Source: Aquila chrysaetos chrysaetos (Eukaryota > Chordata > Aves > Accipitriformes > Accipitridae). Taken from it: 64,000 nucleotides of DNA. Below the pieces are notes generated by a model. It was not told the origin of the DNA and ran no database searches. It saw nothing but the letters and a program-made list of their open reading frames with translations. Below are positions 58,925-64,000 of this stretch, in pieces. Position numbers and translations under genes: made by a program. The first letter of the stretch is position 1; the number at the start of each line of letters is the position of its first letter. The stretch spans positions 43,885,809-43,949,808 of the forward strand of contig NC_044013.1 of the NCBI RefSeq assembly GCF_900496995.4, read 5' to 3'.

Positions 58925-59737
58925 TCATTGCAGTCTCGCTGTTGGGCAGAGGAGGGACGTATCAGTGGTGAAGCGAAAAGAGAGCGGACAAAAGCAAGAG
59001 AAGGGGAAGAACACTAGGGGATAATGAACGAGTAAACTGAGCTGACTAAGCAGAGCAGGCTGAGGAAGAAGAGGGGGCCACACAGAAGGAGAGGGGTAAA
59101 ATGGCAAGCGACAGTGAACAGGAAAAGGTGAGCAGCAGAACACGCGCCGCAGCCGCCTCCGCTCTGACCGCATTGGTGGCCAAAGCGCGGGGTACTGCAG
59201 CCCGGCGGTTTTTTTTCGCGCACCGGATCCGGGCTCCCCCTCCGGCGCCCATCTCTCCTTTTTAGGAGAAGTAAAAGTGTTCCAAGAACGTATGGAGGAG
59301 GAGAGAACGGAAAAGGGTGAGAAGGAACCCGCGGTAGCAGTTGGGTTCGCGAAGAGGGGAGAAGGAAAAGGTGAACGTCGCGGGTGAGTAGAGAGGAGAA
59401 AGCGAGAGGGGCGAGGGGTGCCACGCATGCCAGAGGACCGCACGGGGCGCTGGCCAGGAAGCTGCGAGCGGGCGTCGCGGCATGGCTCGTGGTCCGCCGG
59501 ATGCGTAGCCGGGACGGGGAGTCCCCGAGAGAAGAACGGAGAAGGGAAAGAGGAGGAAGGTCTAGGAGAGAAGAAAATAGCGATTGAGACGGAAAGAGAG
59601 AGCCTGAAAAGGAAGAAGGAAAGAGATGACAAAAGGCTGACAGAACAAAGGAAACGATAGGCCCAGTGAGGCTGAAAAAAGATGAAAGCCAACATAACTT
59701 GGAGGAATTGTCGCTTGGCCGAAGGAAGACCCCGATG
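58925..59737. other. purine-rich block private to copy B
   Basis: Absent from copy A at the matching site and not in C. The + strand is rich in GAGA and GGAAGAAG words. The minus strand therefore stays open for 451 codons (58,925-60,280), with a Pro/Ser/Leu/Phe-rich product and no recognisable domain, running on into duplicated non-coding sequence. I do not take it as a gene. CpGs are frequent. Confidence 0.55.
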
Positions 59738-60671
59738 CCCTGTGGTGAGGGCAGCAAGCCAGGCCCTGCGGTGTTCTCGAGTCTCCCTCAAAGGGGTGGG
59801 GTCGTAGCAGCGGTGCGGGGAACAAGAGCGGGTCTGCGGAAGCCCATGCGGAAAGGAGGGGGATCCGGCCAGGGTCGAGCTGCGGTCATAACGGTCACTG
59901 CTGCCTCTTTCCCCTCTCCCAGAGGCCAGGATGTGGGTGCGGTTGTCCGTTCGTCCCCCGGGGATGCCTTTGAAAGCAGCAGCCTCAGGCTTGCGTGGGC
60001 TGTCTCTGCCTGGCGCCTCCCTCTCTACCGCGCGGGAGGGAGCACAAGGGACAGGAGGCCCGGGAAATGATGGACAAGCAGACTCTCCGCCACCGGCTGT
60101 GGGCAGGAGTGCTGCGGCTGAAGCTGGAGAGCCAGAGAAAGAGAAGGTAGAGAGAAAGAAGAACATGGAAGGCCGGCCGGCCGGCAGCTGCCTCCCGTGC
60201 AGGCAAAGAGAGGCCCCCTCTACAGCGTGTGGAAGGATCCCTCCTCGTAGTCCGCAGCAGGTCAGACTGCCGAGGTGCACTGCAGGGAGCCGTATGCAGC
60301 ACGAAGGTGCCGTACGGCCAAGTAGTGTGCGACAGCGAGCGAGGCTCTGTGCCTAGGAAGCCTCGTCTTGCAAGACCTGTGAGACACGGGGTAGGGGGAG
60401 GAGGCGTGCAGCACGGCGAAGGGAGTTAAAGCAGAGGAGGGGGGGGAGCAGAGGAGAGGAGAGAAAGAAACCGTTCCTGAAACTGGCAAATTCTCCTGGC
60501 AGCCGCCAAGAACAAGAGCTTGTGGTGAGCCTCGGGGCCTGTCTCTCTCCCTCTTCTGCGTTCCGGTCCCTCCCGGCCTGCCCGCCCTCTCCCTTCCCAC
60601 CACACGCTGCCTTTTTCTTTTTTTGTTTTTTTTTTTTTTTTTTTTCTCCTTTCCTCCCTGTACTCTGATAC

Positions 60672-61215
60672 TGAAAAGGCCGGTCGAAGAAACTCTTAAG
60701 GCTCGTTTTGGAGTAGTTTTAGAAAGCAGGCATCTTAGTTGCAGCGTGGGATGCACGGGGATAGTTCCACCTAGCGTGCGTGCCACAGGTTTAGCACACA
60801 CAGGTTCTATAGAATAACTAATTGCATAAATCAGATTAGTATACGTATACATAAAAAGATGGCCAACCGATTACGCAGTACTGCCTACATCGATCACGCG
60901 CAATGAAGGATATGTTTGAGACGAAGGGCTGCTTTGTGCGACCACCGGCCCATTGAATGTCTTGCTGGCTGTCCTTGAAGTCTTTATTCTTGTCCTTGTT
61001 CTTTGATTGAAGCTTAAAGCAGTTTCAATCGCACGTGGTCAGTTTCAGCATTGTTCTCATCTAGTGCACAGGAACATCTAGTCCTAAGAGCAAAGAACTG
61101 CAAAACTTACGAGTACTACCTCTTGCTAGTTAAATGCTTGGTATTACTTTTGCTTACTGTTCAATCATTGTGTTAGTGGAAGAGTTCTAATAATTATTAC
61201 CAAATCTCACTTTTA
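60672..61215 (-). mobile_element. class I LTR-like insertion, minus orientation (copy B)
   Basis: Counterpart of 34,895-35,436: TGAAAAGGCCGGTCGAAGAA, GCACGGGGATAGTTCCACC, CAGATTAGTATACGTATACA and the following AT-rich part. The far end is as uncertain as in A. Confidence 0.5.
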
Positions 61216-61571
61216 CAGTCACCTAGCAGCAAAACCAGTTTCCACGGCTGGTACAAAACATTAAAACCATCCAACAATATTTAGATGGCATACAGAATGT
61301 AGGGACATATGCTATCAGAGGTGTCCCAGGGGCAGGGGGAACGGTAGCGGGGGGGGGGGCCCGAGCCCCGGGAGCGGACTCGCTGGCAGGACTCGTTAGG
61401 CGCGCGATCTGGCTGAAAACGACACTGGCCGTCCGTTCCCGTTGCCCTCTGGGCTGCGTGTTGCGCTCCCTTTGCACGGGGCGAGGGGCCGTGAGGGAGC
61501 CAAGGGGAGGAGGAGGTGAGGCCGCTGGGGGGGTCGGGGCCATGCCCCCCCTGTTCCTGCTGGGCTCCAGC

Positions 61572-61668
61572 TGTTGCAAATATTCTGGTAAAGAAATCAA
61601 AATTAATCAGTAGAAGAGTTAGGTTTGATTAAGAAGTAAAATTGTGAAGCATAACGTATAGGATTGGT
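61572..61668 (+). repeat. truncated class I LTR start (copy B)
   Basis: TGTTGCAAATATTCTGGTAA through AGCATAACGTATAGGATTG matches the first 95 bp of the LTR at 35,799, then homology stops. The same flank (GGGCTCCAGC) precedes both, so this is one ancestral insertion site seen in both duplicates. Confidence 0.8.
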
Positions 61669-61993
61669 AGTTAAGTGTGAAATATTATTAACCTCATCGT
61701 GTCAATATAAAAACAACGATAGGGCCGCATGGTGAAAATGTGACCCTCTCTGCTAATGTAATCTTTAACCGTTTGACTTGGATCTTGTATAAACCGTAGG
61801 CCTAAGGGAAGTAGGAGAGTATGTATATAGTTCTTGCTTCCTGCAAAAGCCATATACACAGAGGGAATTACAAAAGTTGGAAACGAAATAAAATCAGACA
61901 TCAAGAGGAATCGAAAAAATACTTCACACGGTCTCTCGGAAAGTAGCGGAATCCTATAGTTGCAAAGGTTTTAAAGAAAAAGGAGGGGGGGGA
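61669..61993 (+). mobile_element. retroviral 3' end fragment with polypurine tract
   Basis: No gene is recognisable, but it ends in AAAGAAAAAGGAGGGGGGGA, a typical polypurine tract placed immediately before the LTR start TGATTAG at 61,994. It should be the 3' end of an internal retroviral region (end of env or spacer). It joins the truncated LTR of copy B without a visible border sequence. Confidence 0.55.
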
Positions 61994-62684
61994 TGATTAG
62001 AGAGAAACAAATGCTTATGCTTAATGATTGTCTCTCTGTAACTTTACATACCCAGGATGGTGTTTGTCAAGGAATTAAGCCTGCCAGGAGACTGGTACTT
62101 AGGAATGATGAGCAAGAGGAGGAACCAAGAGCGATCACAAGACTTAATTAGTGTTCGATTGAATTTACGATCTTGTTAAGGAAACACAAGTAGAGGCTTG
62201 CTTGATAGATAAGGCGGAGAAAAGATCAGAACTCCTGCCTTTTGTTCCCATCCTGTAGATAATTTAGCTTAAACTAACCGTACGGTGCTATACCACTAAT
62301 GAGAACTAGCTATAGATAATAAGAACATAACAAGCACGAAGGTATCAAAAAATGGAAAGGCCATACTGCGCAGAATCACCTGAGGAGGGTCAAATAGCGG
62401 AACAAGTGAGGAACACTATGGAAGACCACCAGAGACCAATGCGCCTGTCGTAAAGGGACATTTACATATGTTAATAGTTTTCCCGGAAAAAAACTAATGA
62501 ATATGTAACATTTCTCAGGAATCTAGTGAATATGCATGTAGAACCTGTACTTAACCTGCACAATTAGACCTGACAGTGTGCTGGGTGCTCCCGGTGCACC
62601 CAGCGCTGTTTGCTTGCCTCTATTCATATAATAAATTGTAAACTTTAATTAGAATCCTGTTTTGGACGTGATCATTTTTTCACA
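61994..62684 (+). repeat. class I LTR
   Basis: TG start after the polypurine tract, CACA end two bases before the primer site; 691 bp. A polyadenylation word AATAAA lies at 62,630, preceded by the stem-loop-like GTGCTCCCGGTGCACC at 62,585. No similarity to the LTR family at 35,799 that I can see beyond general layout. Having a polypurine tract on one side and a primer site on the other, it is either a 5' LTR next to another element's 3' end or a shared LTR of tandem proviruses. Confidence 0.8.
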
Positions 62685-62686
62685 AC

Positions 62687-62704
62687 TGGGGGCTTGTCCG
62701 GGAT
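62687..62704 (+). other. primer-binding site, tRNA-Pro type
   Basis: TGGGGGCTTGTCCGGGAT differs at one position from the tRNA-Pro primer site TGGGGGCTCGTCCGGGAT used by many gammaretroviruses. It begins two bases after the LTR. Confidence 0.93.
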
Positions 62705-62910
62705 GGTCTTAGTTCCTGAATTCGACTTAATCTAGGAGGGGCGCCCACACATTTGGTGGGGATCTGATCGGGTCGGGTCGGGACTAACGCCATCCTGAAC
62801 CTGAATAGGGGCAAGCAAAGAATTTGATTTTTTTTTTTGAGACCTTGCTGGCTGCAGAGTTTATTTTGCCCGTAATTCGCGCAGAAGATCCGAACGAAGA
62901 CGACGGAGTC

Positions 62911-62920
62911 GTAAGTATTT
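62911..62920 (+). other. leader splice donor
   Basis: GGAGTC|GTAAGTATTT in the untranslated leader, where gammaretroviruses splice for env. In this copy the downstream genes run out of the window. Confidence 0.6.
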
Positions 62921-63183
62921 AAGGGGTTTTATACCGTTCGGTTTGGGTGGGATTCGGTCACCTGTATGTGTTGTAAGAGTGTGACTGAGCGAAACTTAGT
63001 TTCGAAGCGATTTGTGGAGGTCTTCTAACCGCGGTTCCAATCTCCGCGATGGGACTTGGCGGTGAAGGACCGAGTGACTCCTATAGGATTCGTGGGTGGG
63101 GTGTGATAGGTTCCTAAAACCCCCTGCAAGACACTCTTACCGGTGACCAAGGGCGTTGTAGGAATTGCCACAGTAAATTCTAG

Positions 63184-64000
63184 ATGGGTCAGACAAAATC
63201 GAAAGGACCAAAGGACCAGAAGAGAAGAAGAAAGGGAGAGCAAATTACCAGATATACCATCAGAAAGTCCATTAGGAGTAATGATTAAAATTGGAATGAA
63301 AGGGGCCCCAGAGAAGGCCCAGAAAAAGGAAAAATGAATAAAATTGAGTCATATTGCATGATTGAATGGCCAAAGGAGCCTTTAAGGACCACATGTCTTT
63401 TGGCCCATTTTGGATCCTTTGAAGACTGGATTTTGCCAGGCTTCTATATATTATATGTTAACTCAAAGGAAACCTTTTAGTCAGGAGGAAAGTGATTATG
63501 CAGGATTATGGATCAGGACTTCATGTCCTTTTCCAGCCTCAATACTTACATTAAAAACAGTTAGAGAGTTTAAGGGAGAAGAAAGGAGACACAAACGAAA
63601 AAAAGAGAAAGAAAAAGATGATAAATGGGAGCCATAGATAACCTGCCGCCTCCATACCGTAACACATTACCTCGCAGTGGCTCCCCCTCAGGTGGCCGTA
63701 GTACCCCCACCGTACCACCGTTGCTCCTGCCCAACCACCAATAGCACTGGGAATAGAACTACCTCGGCTGATGTACCAGAAGTAGGACTGCCGTATCTGA
63801 GGGAGATCTGTATATCACTTAGGAAAGTACTAGGTACACTAGGAGGAAATCAAGGAGGCATCGGGTTTGTGGCAGTCCCATTAAATACCCACAGATGTAA
63901 GAAATTTTAAGAAAAGAAAGGGGGACCCATATTGGATGATCAACCTAGGAGATAAGTAGCTGAAAAAAATAGACCAATTCCTAGGCCACAATCACTAGTA
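63184..64000 (+). pseudogene. gag, frameshifted, runs off the window
   Basis: ATG at 63,184 starts MGQTKSKGPK, an N-myristoylation signal (Met-Gly with Ser at position 6) as in gammaretroviral Gag. That frame ends after about 33 codons. Other frames continue with SPLGVMIKIGMKG, then a WPKEPL word, then KPFSQEESDYAGLWIRTSCP (matrix), a Pro-rich linker near 63,650-63,740, and the start of capsid (GGIGFVAVPLNT near 63,860). At least three frame changes and several stops are visible, so no Gag can be made as read. Cut by the window end. Confidence 0.85.

Larger units (their letters stand above)
55915..61668 (+). repeat. segmental duplication copy B
   Basis: Collinear with copy A (31,545-35,893) and in part with C. 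Extra DNA not in A: 57,480-58,720 (NRF1/RFX cluster and GA-rich run) and 58,925-59,737 (purine-rich). From 59,738 it matches C, then A. It ends 97 bp into a class I LTR that is the counterpart of 35,799. Copy B has many one-base gains and losses relative to A (for example around 60,140-60,240), so it has decayed more or is less accurately assembled. Confidence 0.85.

Noticed and set aside
58925-60280. 451-codon open frame on -
   Set aside because: Complement of a purine-rich block joined to duplicated non-coding sequence. The homologous part in copies A and C is not open in the same frame, and no domain is seen.
1-64000. CRISPR arrays, tRNA and rRNA genes, telomeric repeats
   Set aside because: None seen by eye: no regularly spaced palindromic repeats, no tRNA A/B-box pair with a cloverleaf, and no runs of TTAGGG.

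Overview
The window looks like bird nuclear DNA, probably from a neoavian species; I cannot name it. The basis is a complete ERVL-type solo LTR of a family I recall from bird genomes, degenerate class I (gammaretrovirus-like) endogenous retroviruses, an apparent old CR1 fragment, CpG-island promoters with ZNF143 and NRF1 motifs, and no bacterial-style gene packing. No complete protein-coding gene can be read. Most long open frames are by-products of low-complexity or GC-rich sequence.

Layout. (1) About 1-24,150 is AT-richer, mostly unique sequence with a few possible ancient repeat tails, a poly-A/T hairpin and one candidate exon (21,428-21,581). (2) A CpG island at 24,185-25,030 has a ZNF143-type site and a GTGAGT splice donor. 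It heads a region (26.3-31.2 kb) full of exon-like modules of about 38-63 bp, each between a pyrimidine-tract/CAG acceptor and a GTGAG-type donor. Part of this region is internally duplicated. The module lengths do not keep a reading frame, so a multi-exon non-coding RNA is likelier than a protein gene. (3) About 31.5-35.9 kb (copy A), 43.8-44.6 kb (copy C, shorter) and 55.9-61.7 kb (copy B) are three diverged copies of one duplicated segment. A and B share an LTR-like insertion that C lacks, so they are closer to each other. (4) A broken class I provirus spans 35,799-42,517. Its 5' LTR is split by a solo LTR of the same family in the opposite orientation with a 4-bp target duplication. Gag is almost all deleted, pol and env are full of stops, and only the U5 end of the 3' LTR survives, running into the next CpG island. 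(5) From 42.5 to 50.8 kb there are three CpG-rich blocks, an ERVL solo LTR with a 5-bp target duplication, a 3.4-kb pyrimidine-only degenerate repeat and two minisatellites. (6) From 50.7 to 55.2 kb there are candidate exons on both strands: one with a start codon and one with a SUMO-interaction-like motif on +, and a possible terminal exon with a membrane-anchor-like tail on -. I do not recognise these genes. (7) Copy B holds a cluster of NRF1 palindromes alternating with RFX X-box palindromes (57.7-58.15 kb). (8) From 61,994 to the end is a second class I provirus: LTR, tRNA-Pro-type primer site, leader splice donor and a frameshifted gag.

Taken together, this is a junction between ordinary unique sequence and a duplicated, retrovirus-rich, promoter-dense block. 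The retroviral genes are dead as read. What may still work is regulatory: the CpG islands, the NRF1/RFX cluster and the splice modules. All identifications are by eye, so percent identities and family names need database searches.
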